The notes under the pieces were generated by a model that had not been told where the DNA came from, made no database searches, and saw only the letters and a program-made list of their open reading frames with translations. A stretch of DNA of 64,000 bases. Source: Pararhodobacter zhoushanensis (GTDB lineage Bacteria; Pseudomonadota; Alphaproteobacteria; Rhodobacterales; Rhodobacteraceae). Positions 20,509-29,729 of the stretch are shown piece after piece. The DNA lies in contig NZ_REEZ01000002.1 in assembly GCF_003990445.1 (NCBI RefSeq), positions 251,121-315,120 on the forward strand, in the 5' to 3' direction. Within the stretch, counting starts at the first letter, position 1, and each line of letters opens with the position of its first letter. The translations under genes were made by a program, and so were the position numbers.

Positions 20509-20792
20509 TATCCTGTCGCTTTTTCAGCAAAGACGAAGCGCCCCCGATTGACGGGGCCAAAGACCGGCGCGCCTCACCTGATCGCCGCGCGCTGCAGCCT
20601 TCATGATTCCATCAATATAATTATACCGTTACCGGTTTGCCGTAACGCTGAACCCCTCTCGCCCCGACGAGAGCGTGCCCAACCCTTCGCCTGATAAACG
20701 CGCAACGGATCGTTGCAGCGGGAACGCAATCTTAAGAGTTGGCCGTCTACCAAGGCCAACAGGACGTTCCTTGAATTGCGAAGGTGAAAGCC
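20509..20792 (+). promoter_or_regulatory. Upstream region of the chemotaxis operon with two palindromes
   Basis: No gene is seen here. Two inverted repeats stand out: CGTTAC-N9-GTAACG at 20627-20647, in an AT-rich stretch, and GTTGGCC-N9-GGCCAAC at 20738-20760, about 32 bases before the first start codon. The first looks like an operator; the second could be an operator or a hairpin in the leader. No sigma-54 or flagellar sigma promoter could be matched. Confidence 0.4.
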
Positions 20793-21077
20793 GTGGCCGA
20801 AACCGAACCTGAACCCTTGATCCTCGATCCGGACGAGTGGATGGACGCGCCGCAGGCGGTCATTGATGCCATCCTCGCGCGTACCGGACCCCGTCTGGTC
20901 ATCAACGCATCGAACAGCGGGGCTGTCCCCGGCTCGGTTGCGCAATTGCTTCTGGCCGCACGACGAACCGCTGCGGCCCGGGATCAGACCCTGCTCATCG
21001 CGCAGCCGTCACAGGCCGCCCAAGCCAGCCTGACCGCGCTGGGACTCGACCACCTGTTGACAGAGGACGGGGTATGA
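20793..21077 (+). CDS. STAS-domain protein of the chemotaxis operon
   Basis: This 94-residue protein has the size and pattern of a single STAS domain: a central strand LVINASNSG, a short loop with Ser in AVPGSVAQLLLAARR, then strand LLIAQPS and a helix ending LGLDHLL. Such domains occur at the head of chemotaxis operons in several alphaproteobacteria, where their role is not settled. The usual DSSG motif is altered to PGSV, so phosphorylation as in SpoIIAA is doubtful. Two GTG starts exist; 20793 is preferred to 20784 because AAGGTG lies six bases upstream. It overlaps cheY by four bases. Confidence 0.7.
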   Translation: MAETEPEPLILDPDEWMDAPQAVIDAILARTGPRLVINASNSGAVPGSVAQLLLAARRTAAARDQTLLIAQPSQAAQASLTALGLDHLLTEDGV

Positions 21078-21454
21078 CCGGCAAAACCATTCTCGCGATC
21101 GATGACTCCCGCACCATTCGACAACTGGTGTCGCAAACCTTGTCCGAAGCAGGCTTCGACGTCACCACCGCCGTCGACGGTGAAGATGGGGTTTCCACCT
21201 TCCTGCACAGTCGGTTCGACGCGGTGATCACCGACATCAACATGCCCAAACTGGACGGGTTCGGGGTGATTGATGCCATCCGAAAGGGCACCGCCAACCG
21301 CAAGGTGCCCATCCTGGTGCTCACCACCGAAAGTTCGGTCGAATTCAAGGATCGCGCGCGCGGTCTGGGGGCGACCGGCTGGATCGTCAAACCATTCGAA
21401 AACCATCAACTGGTCGATATCCTCAAACTGGTGACGGGGGCCGACGGAGCATGA
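21074..21454 (+). CDS. cheY: Chemotaxis response regulator CheY
   Basis: CheY is a stand-alone receiver domain phosphorylated by CheA that would act on the flagellar switch or as a phosphate sink. The 126-residue protein has the acidic pair in AIDDSRTIRQ, the phospho-acceptor Asp in VITDINMPKLDG, the Thr in LVLTTESS and the Lys in WIVKPFENHQL. It lies between the STAS gene and cheA with four-base overlaps at both ends, so dosage is coupled to CheA. Confidence 0.92.
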   Translation: MTGKTILAIDDSRTIRQLVSQTLSEAGFDVTTAVDGEDGVSTFLHSRFDAVITDINMPKLDGFGVIDAIRKGTANRKVPILVLTTESSVEFKDRARGLGATGWIVKPFENHQLVDILKLVTGADGA

Positions 21455-23571
21455 GCAACGATGCGCTAAGGGCAACATTCTTCGCTGAATGCGAAGAACT
21501 CATCGAATCCCTGACCGAAGGGCTGGACGCCATCGCCCAAGGGGATCGCGACAAGGAAACCATCAACGCGATCTTCCGCGCGGTCCACTCGATCAAGGGT
21601 GCGGCGGGTGCCTTCGGCTTCAACGACCTTGTCGCATTCGCGCACCGCTACGAAACTGTCCTCGACCTGATCCGCGCGGACAAGCTCGACATCAGTGCCG
21701 AAATCCTGCGGCTGATCACACGGTCGTCTGATGCGCTTGCGGAGCTTGTCGAACTGACGCGCGATACCGGCTCGGCCTCGCTGGACCCGGTCCAGGACCT
21801 GATCAATGACCTTGAAAGCCACGCCGAAGCCGTCAAAGCCGAAGAGCCGCCCGAACCGGACTTCGTGTTTGCCCCTCTCTCGGTCATCCAGATTGACGAC
21901 CCTTCGCCGACGCCAAGCGGCTTCGTCATCCGGTTTCAACCCACGGCGGCCTTCTACACAAATGGCCATGAGCCCGCTCGCTATTTCGCAGCCCTCGCGG
22001 CTCTGGGCACGCTTTCAGTCGCCTGCGACACCAGCGCGATCCCTCCGCTGACCGACATCGATATCGACGAAAACTACCTCCGGTGGACCCTGACACTGTC
22101 CGGCGACACCGACGCCGACGCCGTGAAGGCGGTCTTCGCCTTCGCCGAAGGCCTCTGCACGCTCGACGTTTCGCCCCTTGCCGATGCGCAAGAACCCGAC
22201 ACGAGCCCCGAGCCAACAGACCCTCCCGCCAGCCTGTTTGGCATCCCGCTGGACCTCCCGCCGTCTGGCCCTGCAACCGCCCCAGCGATCACCGAACCAA
22301 CCACGTCGCCCGCCGTTCCGAACGCTGCCGCCACGCCAGCGCAATCCGCTGCAAAAGCCCCGGTGAAGACCGCAACGACGTTGCGCATTGACCCCGATCG
22401 CGTGGATCGGCTGATCAACACGGTGGGCGAGCTGATCATCAACCATGCCGTCATCAGCCAGAAACTGGCGGCCTGCGGCATCAACAACGACTCCGAAATT
22501 ATGGCCGCGCTGGACGACTATCGCTACCTCGCCCGTGAAATTCAGGAAGGGGTGATGTCAATCCGCGCCCAACCGGTAAAATCACTGTTTCAGCGGATGG
22601 GTCGCGTCGTCCGCGAAGCGGGCGAAGCCACGGCGAAACCGGTGAACTTCATCTCAGAAGGCGAATCGACCGAAATTGACAAAACAATCCTAGAGCGCCT
22701 CGCGGATCCCCTGACCCACATGCTGCGCAACTCGGTCGATCACGGCATCGAATCCGCCGAAAAGCGCCAGCAGGCCGGCAAACCTGCAATCGGCAGTGTT
22801 CGTCTCACCGCAGCGCATCGATCCGGTCATGTCGTGATAGAGGTCGCGGACGATGGCGCCGGGTTAAACCGCGAACGAATTCTCGCCAAGGCTATCGAAA
22901 AGGGCCTCGTCCCCGCCGATGCGAAGCTTTCCGAACCCGAGATTGACGCCCTGCTCTTCGCTCCGGGGTTTTCGACCGCCGATAGTGTGACCAATCTCTC
23001 CGGCCGCGGCGTCGGCATGGACGTGGTCAAGACGACCATCACCTCGCTTGGCGGCAAGGTCGGCATCACCAGCGTGCCCGGCAAAGGATCGACCTTCACC
23101 ATTTCCCTGCCCCTGACGCTGGCGGTGCTCGACGGAATGGTGATCGGCGTCGGCTCCGAAACCATGGTTCTTCCTCTGTCCAGCGTGGTCGAAACCGTTC
23201 GCCCCAGCCGCTCCGACATCCATGAAATCGGTCCGGGGGAGTGCGTCCTCTCGGTGCGCGGGACATTCCTGCCGGTTGTCGACCTATGCCAGCTCTTTGG
23301 TTTGCGTCCCGTGCGCGCTGCCGCGGCCGACCGCTCCTATGTGATCCTCGACGCAAGCGATACCAGCGTGGCCATCGCCGTCGATGCCATCTGGGACCAG
23401 CGACAGGTCGTGATCAAAAGCCTCGAAGGGAACTACGGCACCGTTACGGGCATCGCCGCTGCCACAATTCTGGGCGATGGAAAAATCGCCCTGATCATCG
23501 ATTCCGAAGCCTTGGTCGGGTTGGTTGCGCCACGCCGCACGTCCCGACCACTTGTCGAACTGGAGGCCTGA
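21451..23571 (+). CDS. cheA: Chemotaxis histidine kinase CheA
   Basis: CheA is the cytoplasmic sensor kinase of the chemoreceptor array. The 706-residue protein reads in order: P1 HPt domain (His46 in RAVHSIKGAAGAFG); a P2-like segment at about 140-240; a Pro/Ala-rich linker at about 245-305; P3 dimerisation (DRVDRLINTVGELIINHAV); P4 ATP-binding domain with DPLTHMLRNSVDHGIE (N box), VADDGAGLN (G1) and SGRGVGMDVVK (G2); and the CheW-like P5 domain (VLPLSSVVETV). All catalytic boxes are intact. It overlaps cheY by four bases and ends two bases before cheW. Confidence 0.95.
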   Translation: MSNDALRATFFAECEELIESLTEGLDAIAQGDRDKETINAIFRAVHSIKGAAGAFGFNDLVAFAHRYETVLDLIRADKLDISAEILRLITRSSDALAELVELTRDTGSASLDPVQDLINDLESHAEAVKAEEPPEPDFVFAPLSVIQIDDPSPTPSGFVIRFQPTAAFYTNGHEPARYFAALAALGTLSVACDTSAIPPLTDIDIDENYLRWTLTLSGDTDADAVKAVFAFAEGLCTLDVSPLADAQEPDTSPEPTDPPASLFGIPLDLPPSGPATAPAITEPTTSPAVPNAAATPAQSAAKAPVKTATTLRIDPDRVDRLINTVGELIINHAVISQKLAACGINNDSEIMAALDDYRYLAREIQEGVMSIRAQPVKSLFQRMGRVVREAGEATAKPVNFISEGESTEIDKTILERLADPLTHMLRNSVDHGIESAEKRQQAGKPAIGSVRLTAAHRSGHVVIEVADDGAGLNRERILAKAIEKGLVPADAKLSEPEIDALLFAPGFSTADSVTNLSGRGVGMDVVKTTITSLGGKVGITSVPGKGSTFTISLPLTLAVLDGMVIGVGSETMVLPLSSVVETVRPSRSDIHEIGPGECVLSVRGTFLPVVDLCQLFGLRPVRAAAADRSYVILDASDTSVAIAVDAIWDQRQVVIKSLEGNYGTVTGIAAATILGDGKIALIIDSEALVGLVAPRRTSRPLVELEA

Positions 23572-23572
23572 G

Positions 23573-24040
23573 ATGAGCGAAAAAGAAACAACGGAAAGCG
23601 CGCGAACGATTGAGTTTGTCTCTCTGACCGCCGGGGGGCAAGGATTCTGCATCGAGATCACGCTCATCCGAGAAATCCGGCGCTGGAGTCAGGTTACCGC
23701 GCTCCCCTTCGCCGAAGATTCGGTCCTTGGTGTGATGAACCTGCGCGGCGCGGTGATCCCCATTGTCGATCTGGCTGCCAGGCTTGGTCTCGGCGCAACC
23801 GAGATCGGTGCACGCAATATTGTCGTCGTTACCGCAATCGGCAGCAAGATCGTCGGACTGGTCGTCGATTCGGTTTCTGAGATTCTGTCGGTCAATGTTG
23901 AGACAATTCGCCCGAACCCGACGTTGCGGCGTGACGGCACCGGGAATCATGTGGTGGGCTTGTTGCCCGTTGATGACGTGATGCTGCGTGTCCTCGATCT
24001 CGAAACACTCTTCGCCAAAGGCACTGAGGAAGCCGCATGA
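23573..24040 (+). CDS. cheW: Chemotaxis coupling protein CheW
   Basis: CheW links receptors to CheA in the array. The 155-residue protein is a single CheW domain with FVSLTAGGQGFCIEI, IREIRRW, VLGVMNLRGAVIPIVDLAARLGL and GLVVDSVSEI motifs in the expected order. The ATG at 23573, just after the cheA stop, is preferred to an ATG inside cheA at 23525. It overlaps cheR by four bases (ATGA). Confidence 0.93.
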   Translation: MSEKETTESARTIEFVSLTAGGQGFCIEITLIREIRRWSQVTALPFAEDSVLGVMNLRGAVIPIVDLAARLGLGATEIGARNIVVVTAIGSKIVGLVVDSVSEILSVNVETIRPNPTLRRDGTGNHVVGLLPVDDVMLRVLDLETLFAKGTEEAA

Positions 24041-24921
24041 CCGCGCAACTGCGTTCACCACCGGCCGACGCCGAGCTTCAGCTGACCGAAGCGGATTTTG
24101 CACGCATTGCGCGCATCGCCAAAGCGGGGTGGGGCCTAAGTCTCGACAGTGCAAAACGGCCGCTTATTCGCTCTCGTCTGGGCCGACGGCTAAAGGCACT
24201 GAATCTCGCCAGCTTCGACCCCTATTGCGAGATCATCGAATCCGGCGACACCGTGGAATGCGATCATTTCATCACCGCGCTCACAACAAATGTGACCCAT
24301 TTCTACCGCGAAGCGCATCACTTCGAGCTGTTGGAGGCCGAGGTTCTTCCCGGTCTCATCGCGCGGGCCCGCAAGGGTCAGCGGGTGCGCCTGTGGTCCG
24401 CGGGTTGCTCATCGGGTCAAGAGCCGTATTCGTTGGCGGGTTCCATTCTGGCGCTGGCCAAGGACGCAGCGTCTCTCGATCTCCGCATCCTTGCAACCGA
24501 CGTCGATCCGACGGTTCTCGTGACGGCCGAAGGTGGTCGTTATGAGGCACAGTCTTGCGCTTTCCCGTCGCCAGCGCTTGAGGCCCGGCTTTTCACCAAA
24601 CCGTCCACCCCGCCTGAAGCCTTTCGTACGATCAGACCCGAACTCAAGCCCCTGATTACGTTTCGGCGGCTTAACCTCATGCAGCCTTGGCCATTTTCCG
24701 GGCGTTTTGACGTGATCCTCTGTCGCAACGTTGCCATCTACTTTGACAAGCCGACGCAAACCCGACTGTGGACGCGTTTTTCCGAAGCGCTGAACGATGG
24801 CGGTTCTTTGTTGATCGGACATTCAGAACGCATCACGGCTCCCGCCGAACACGGGCTCGAAGCGGTCGGCATCACAGCCTATCGCAAAACCGGCCCTCTC
24901 CCGACCAATGCGCACCGATGA
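24037..24921 (+). CDS. cheR: Chemoreceptor glutamate methyltransferase CheR
   Basis: CheR uses S-adenosylmethionine to methylate receptor glutamates for adaptation. The 294-residue protein has the N-terminal all-helical CheR domain (DFARIARIAKAGWGLSL, with ITALTTNVTHFYREAHHF) and the methyltransferase domain with WSAGCSSGQEPYSLA, ILATDVDPTVL, FDVILCRNVAIYF and LLIGHSERI. The receptor downstream ends in a W-x-x-F pentapeptide of the kind used to tether CheR. It overlaps cheW and ends 13 bases before the next gene. Confidence 0.94.
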   Translation: MTAQLRSPPADAELQLTEADFARIARIAKAGWGLSLDSAKRPLIRSRLGRRLKALNLASFDPYCEIIESGDTVECDHFITALTTNVTHFYREAHHFELLEAEVLPGLIARARKGQRVRLWSAGCSSGQEPYSLAGSILALAKDAASLDLRILATDVDPTVLVTAEGGRYEAQSCAFPSPALEARLFTKPSTPPEAFRTIRPELKPLITFRRLNLMQPWPFSGRFDVILCRNVAIYFDKPTQTRLWTRFSEALNDGGSLLIGHSERITAPAEHGLEAVGITAYRKTGPLPTNAHR

Positions 24922-24934
24922 AAGAGGACCAACA

Positions 24935-25321
24935 ATGGCACTAAAGGATATCCTCAAAGTCATGATCGTTGATGACATGTCGGTCAGCCGAGGCTTGATG
25001 ACACAAGGGCTGGAAGAAATTGGGATCAAGAACATCGACTTCCAAAAATCCGGTCAGGACGCGCTGAACCGTCTGGCGGTAAACCCCGCGCATCTGGTGA
25101 TCAGCGACTACAACATGCCCGGCATGAGCGGCCTCGATTTGCTCGAAAACCTGCGCAGCAACAAGCTGACGCAGCAGATCGGCTTTATCCTTATCACCGG
25201 GTCACCAAGTCAGGAGCTCCTGGAAAGGGGCGTCAAACTCGGGCTCAACAACCTGATAAAAAAGCCCTTCACGACGCAAAGCCTCAAAGCCTCAATCGAA
25301 GCGGTGGTGGGCAAGATATGA
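24935..25321 (+). CDS. Second single-domain response regulator
   Basis: This 128-residue receiver-domain protein has the acidic pair in VMIVDDMSVSR, the phospho-acceptor in LVISDYNMPGMSGLDLL, Thr in ILITGSPSQ and Lys in LIKKPFTTQSL. It is distinct from the CheY at 21074 and could be the main switch-binding CheY or a phosphate sink; several alphaproteobacteria have such pairs. The ATG at 24935 follows AGAGGACC and is preferred to the ATG at 24908 inside cheR. It overlaps the next gene by four bases. Confidence 0.88.
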   Translation: MALKDILKVMIVDDMSVSRGLMTQGLEEIGIKNIDFQKSGQDALNRLAVNPAHLVISDYNMPGMSGLDLLENLRSNKLTQQIGFILITGSPSQELLERGVKLGLNNLIKKPFTTQSLKASIEAVVGKI

Positions 25322-25749
25322 CACTTCATGGCCCATTTCCGATTCCGCCGGTCCTGGGCACGATTGCCGACGTCATGGCCGAAATCCGCCACATGTTGCT
25401 CGCCTACGAAGCGGCAATGACAGGGGACGCTCGAACGCAGCAGAACAAGCGAGCCGTGCAGGACTTCGACCTTGCGATCCAATCATTGCACGACCTGGAA
25501 ACTATCGCGCGGAAACTGGCCCTGGAACTTCCCGATGATCTGGTTTCGCATTCCGCTGTTAGTCTGGGGCAGCTCCAATTGGAGCGCAGCCGACGCCGTG
25601 TGGTGGCCGCCGCGCAAGGTAGCGCCGAGGCGCACCCCCAACGGCAAAAGCCGACCATAGACCTTTTCGCACCGTCCCCCGACGAGGCCACAGTCGGCGA
25701 CATCGACACAGGATCAATCGCCGAAACGTCCCAACCGCGCTCGCGTTGA
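25318..25749 (+). CDS. Unknown protein of the chemotaxis operon
   Basis: I do not recognise this 143-residue protein. Residues about 15-100 look entirely helical (IADVMAEIRHMLLAYEAAM, LAIQSLHDLETIARKLAL, GQLQLERSRRRVVAAA), followed by a polar, Asp/Ser/Pro-rich tail of about 40 residues. There is no signal peptide or membrane segment. Its start overlaps the receiver gene stop (ATGA) and the receptor gene follows, so it is surely part of the operon. A helical adaptor or phosphatase-like accessory factor is possible, comparable in size to rhizobial CheS/CheT, but similarity was not established. Confidence 0.65.
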   Translation: MTLHGPFPIPPVLGTIADVMAEIRHMLLAYEAAMTGDARTQQNKRAVQDFDLAIQSLHDLETIARKLALELPDDLVSHSAVSLGQLQLERSRRRVVAAAQGSAEAHPQRQKPTIDLFAPSPDEATVGDIDTGSIAETSQPRSR

Positions 25750-25774
25750 CGTTCTTTCCATCAAGGATTCAGCC

Positions 25775-28157
25775 ATGCTTACACGTTTTACACAATCGCG
25801 GATTGGCCTTCGCCTCCCTGCCATGGTGGTCGTGGCCCTCGCGGTCAGTCTCGCGGCAGCGAGCGCCGTTTACTATTATAGCATCAAGACTGCTCAACAG
25901 ACGCTTGCTCACCATCTGGCCGAGTCGCTCGCAGGCCACACCGAAACGGCCTATCGGGTCTGGCTTGATGGCATGTTCCGCCTGACCGAAGATCTCGCTG
26001 AAGGGAGCCTTGCGCCAGAAGCGCTGCGTCAGTTCAACGACGCTCTGGCTCTGCAACCTGATGGCTGGCAAAACGATCTTCGGCAAGCCTATATCGATGA
26101 CAACCCCTTCGCGGCCGGTGAACGCCAGAACTTCGACCAGGGCACCAGCCGTCCCGCGTATGATCTGGTCCACGACACCTTTAATCAATACTTGCGCGAC
26201 CACCTGGAACGCTTTGGCTACTATGATCTTTTCCTAATCTCGACCGATGGCAACATCCTGTATTCAGTTGCCAAAGAGGACGACTTTGCGACCAGCGTCG
26301 TGACTGGACTCTACGCCGATACGGGGCTCGCACGAGCATGGCGCGCGGCAATGGACGCGCCGGCCACCGTTACAGCCTATGCGGATTTTGAACACTACCT
26401 TCCCAGCGGAAACGCTCCGGCATCGTTCCTTGCGCGCCGTATTGTCGATCTTGACACGCCAGGAACCCCCGTAATCGGTGTCGTCGCGATTCAACTGCCA
26501 GAAGAAGGCATTGTCGACGCTTTGAACAACATCATGCCCCTGAATCCAAGGGATGATGCCTATATCATCGGACCGGATGGATTAAGCCGCAGCCCGAACC
26601 GATTGGAAGACACCCTCAGCGTACTCAGCCCTCTGCCCGACTTGCCTCAGATCGCCATGGCCCGGGCTGGTGAATCCGGCTACATCGATAACGTGCCCGG
26701 CCTGCATGGGCACGAGGTTTCAGCCTGGGTAGAAACTTTCGAGTCGCATGGCCTGGAGAGAGCGGTCGTTGTCGAACTGGACCATGTAGCAACCTTCACC
26801 GCGTTGACAAAATTCAAGCGTACGGCACTTGTCTTCATGGTGATCGGAATTGCTGTTTTTCTAGCTGTTGGCTACCTGATTGCGCGCGCCATCACCAAGC
26901 CTTTGAGCGCGCTCCAAGACTCCATGGAGCGTATCGCCGCGGAAGACTACGAAACGCCGGTTGTCGACATTGAACGACGGGATGAACTCGGCGAACTGTC
27001 GCGTCGGCTCGATGTCTTTCGCAAAAAGCTTATCGGGGGGGCAAAATGCAAATGAACAACAGCGCCAGTCGCAGGTCGAGCAAGAGCTTGTCGTCAAGGA
27101 CCTGGGCCGTGGGTTGCGCGGCCTTGCCAGCGGGTATCTCGATACGCGGCTGACCGACGCGTATTCTGGCAGTTATGAGCAGCTGCGCGCGGATTTCAAC
27201 GAGACCGTTGAAACCATGGAAAGCTTGATGCGATCAATCGCCTCCAATGCCATGGAAATTCGTGCCCGTGCAGAAGAGATCAGCGCCTCGTCCGATGATT
27301 TGTCACATCGCACCGAGAACCAGGCAGCGACGCTCGAAGAGACCGCCGCAGCGCTTGATGAACTGACGGCCAGCGTGCGGACGGCGGCCGAGAGCGCCTC
27401 AGAGGTCGAGTCCGTGGTCGCTGATGCACGCAAAGAGGCAGAGAAAAGCGGCCAGGTTGTCTCGGAAGCGGTTTCAGCAATGTCGATGATCCGGCAATCG
27501 TCGAATGAGATTTCTCAGATCATCGGTGTGATTGACGACATTGCTTTCCAGACCAACCTATTGGCGCTGAATGCGGGTGTCGAAGCCGCACGAGCCGGCG
27601 ACGCAGGGCGTGGTTTCGCCGTCGTTGCCTCCGAAGTGCGCGCCCTGGCGCAGCGGTCCTCTGAAGCTGCCAAACAGATCAAGACCTTGATCACCGGTAG
27701 TGCGGAACAGGTGGAAACGGGTGTTGGCCTGGTTGGCCGCGCCGGCGACACGCTCCGAATGATCATCGAACGCGTCAGCAACATCGATCAACTGATTGGT
27801 GGCATCGCCACCGGCTCACGCGAGCAATCCGCCGGTCTTGGTGAAATCAATGTTGGGGTTTCACAACTCGACCAGGTCACACAACAGAATGCCGCAATGG
27901 TTGAAGAGGTGACCGCCGCGGCGACAACCCTCAACACGGAATCTTCGGCACTTACGCAGATCGTTTCGCGCTTCAGACTGAACGACAGCGAGGTCAGCAG
28001 GGATGCCCCGGCTTTCACGGACCCTGTCGCCCGCCAGAACCCGCCCAGACCGGCTGAGAGCGAGGACGACGACTTCGCAACCGCAGTTCAAGCGCCAAGA
28101 CAGGCACAAGCTGCACCGCCGATCGCGGCCAATCTCGCGCGCTGGCAGGACTTTTGA
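25775..28157 (+). pseudogene. Methyl-accepting chemotaxis protein split by a +1 frameshift
   Basis: Two adjacent frames together encode one receptor of about 793 residues. The first (25775-27055) has a membrane helix at about 15-38, a periplasmic sensor region resembling a dCache domain (YYDLFLISTDGNILYSV), a second helix at about 350-370 and the start of HAMP ([16 protein letters not shown]). It stops at 27053-27055. The second frame takes over at the run of seven G (27035-27041) and continues with the rest of HAMP ([21 protein letters not shown]), the methylation helices, the conserved tip ([22 protein letters not shown]) and a C-terminal RWQDF, a W-x-x-F tether for CheR/CheB. With six G the frame is open throughout. 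It could be a sequencing error, a real mutation or a slippage switch. The downstream half has no clear independent start. Confidence 0.85.
27035..27041 (+). repeat. G7 homopolymer at the receptor frameshift
   Basis: Seven consecutive G residues lie where the two reading frames of the receptor meet, inside the HAMP linker. Removing one G restores one continuous frame. Confidence 0.9.
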
Positions 28158-28191
28158 GGTGAATAATATCCAGGTCGGGAAAGGATAAAGA

Positions 28192-29169
28192 ATGCGATTG
28201 CTGATAGCCGACCCGGATTGTCCTCACAGACGCGCGGCATCGGAAAGACTGGGCGCGATTCCGGGTATTCGTGTGTCCGACATTTGCGCTGACCTAACCG
28301 CTACATTCAACGCTGTCGAGCACAGGCCACCGACGTTGGCTCTCATCGCGCCTGAACTGGTGGCGCAGCCCGAGTTCGAAATGATGGAGATGCTTTTCCG
28401 TTCGCTTTCGGTACGATGGATGCCTTTGGTGTTCAGTCGCAGCAATGCAGCCCGTTTGGGCACCCAACTTGTTGCTGATCTTTCCAGCGATGACGTTTCG
28501 CTGCAGCAGAATCTGCGGGCTCGGCTTGCTTCCGGGAACGCACCAATGCCGCGTGCAAATACAGGATTGCTGCGGTCCGTGGGACAACCTTCTGACGATG
28601 GAGTAATTCTGATCGGCTCATCAACCGGTGGAATTGATGCGCTTCTTCAAGTCCTTGGTAGCTTTCCCGAAGATTGCCCGCCAACGTTGATCGTGCAGCA
28701 TACCGGTGCGGCCTTCAGCAGTGGCCTTGCCCGCCTGTTTGACCGAAATGTCGCCCCACAGGTCCGCGAAGCGCGCGACGGCGAGCCTTTGCGCCGTGGG
28801 TCCGTGCTGCTCGCACCGGGTTCGGACCAGCACCTCGTCTTGCACACGCGACAAGGTCAGTCATGTCGTTTGGTTGAGGGCCCGCGCGTCAGCGGCCACA
28901 GGCCATCAGTCGATGCGCTTTTTGCCTCGGCGGTTCCGATCGCCAAAAAAGTTACAGCGGCAATCCTGACCGGGATGGGCCGCGATGGTGCCGACGGAAT
29001 GCTCGCGCTACGCCAAGCCGGCGCGCGCACCATTGGCCAGAATCGAGCGACTTCGGTGGTCTACGGCATGCCAGGTCAAGCCGCTGAACTGGGCGCTGTC
29101 GGGAGTGAACTGCCAATCGGTGACATTGGGCCCGCAGTGCTGCGAGCCGCGCAGAGGAACACGGCGTGA
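28192..29169 (+). CDS. cheB: CheB-type methylesterase with a degenerate receiver
   Basis: CheB removes methyl groups from receptors and deamidates glutamines. The 325-residue protein has an intact C-terminal methylesterase domain at about 137-320 with the catalytic triad motifs LIGSSTGGIDALL (Ser), LIVQHTGAAFSSGLA (His) and ILTGMGRDGADGM (Asp). The N-terminal 105 residues have receiver length but lack its active site: the acidic pair is reduced to IADPD and the phospho-acceptor position is Ala53 in TLALIAPEL. CheA probably cannot switch it on by phosphorylation, so its activity may be constitutive or controlled by binding. It overlaps cheD by four bases. Confidence 0.9.
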   Translation: MRLLIADPDCPHRRAASERLGAIPGIRVSDICADLTATFNAVEHRPPTLALIAPELVAQPEFEMMEMLFRSLSVRWMPLVFSRSNAARLGTQLVADLSSDDVSLQQNLRARLASGNAPMPRANTGLLRSVGQPSDDGVILIGSSTGGIDALLQVLGSFPEDCPPTLIVQHTGAAFSSGLARLFDRNVAPQVREARDGEPLRRGSVLLAPGSDQHLVLHTRQGQSCRLVEGPRVSGHRPSVDALFASAVPIAKKVTAAILTGMGRDGADGMLALRQAGARTIGQNRATSVVYGMPGQAAELGAVGSELPIGDIGPAVLRAAQRNTA

Positions 29170-29729
29170 AACAACCCTTGCAACACTGGCCACCGGGTTT
29201 TCAGACCCGCACCGTCGCGGTCATTCGCGGAGATTTTCAAGTCTCGTCGGACCCGTCTGTTGTCCTGTCAACGGTTCTGGGGTCGTGCGTCTCCGTTTGC
29301 ATGTTCGACCCCGGCGCGAAAATAGGTGGGATGAACCACTACCTGCTGGCTGAAGGGACAGAGTCTGACGCAAGCAGTCTGAAGTACGGAGCGCATGCTA
29401 TGGAACTGTTGATTAACAACTTGCTCAAACAAGGCGCCAAGCGTGGCGCCCTGCGTGCAAAGGTGTTTGGTGGCAGTCGAATGACCGGACGGTTCGCCGA
29501 TATTGGCCCGCGCAATGCCGAATTTGCACTGCGCTATCTCGCGGCAGAGGATTTCGAGGTTCAGTCGCACGATCTTGGCGGGAATGCCGCCCGGCGCGTT
29601 AATTTCCACCCCGTGACCGGGTATGCCCGCGTCATTCATACAGCACCCGACGAAGAGACAACGGTCACGCCGGCGCGCGCACCCGTGCGGCCGCCCGCGT
29701 CGCGCACTGAAGGAATCACACTGTTTTAG
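29166..29729 (+). CDS. cheD: Chemoreceptor glutamine deamidase CheD
   Basis: CheD deamidates receptor glutamines to glutamates. The 187-residue protein shows the catalytic Cys in VLGSCVSVCMFD, the His in GGMNHYLLAEG and the Thr/Ser-bearing LSTVLGS, plus KVFGGSRM and DLGGNAARRVNFHPVTG. The final 30 residues are a Pro/Arg/Thr-rich extension. It is the last recognisable gene of the operon. No CheC was seen, and no flagellar gene follows. Confidence 0.92.
   Translation: MKQPLQHWPPGFQTRTVAVIRGDFQVSSDPSVVLSTVLGSCVSVCMFDPGAKIGGMNHYLLAEGTESDASSLKYGAHAMELLINNLLKQGAKRGALRAKVFGGSRMTGRFADIGPRNAEFALRYLAAEDFEVQSHDLGGNAARRVNFHPVTGYARVIHTAPDEETTVTPARAPVRPPASRTEGITLF

Noticed and set aside
26961..28157. The second half of the chemoreceptor as an independent soluble receptor gene
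   Set aside because: The ATG at 26961 lies in the wrong frame inside HAMP, has no ribosome binding site, and the first 30 residues are out-of-frame HAMP sequence. A frameshifted single gene explains the data better.
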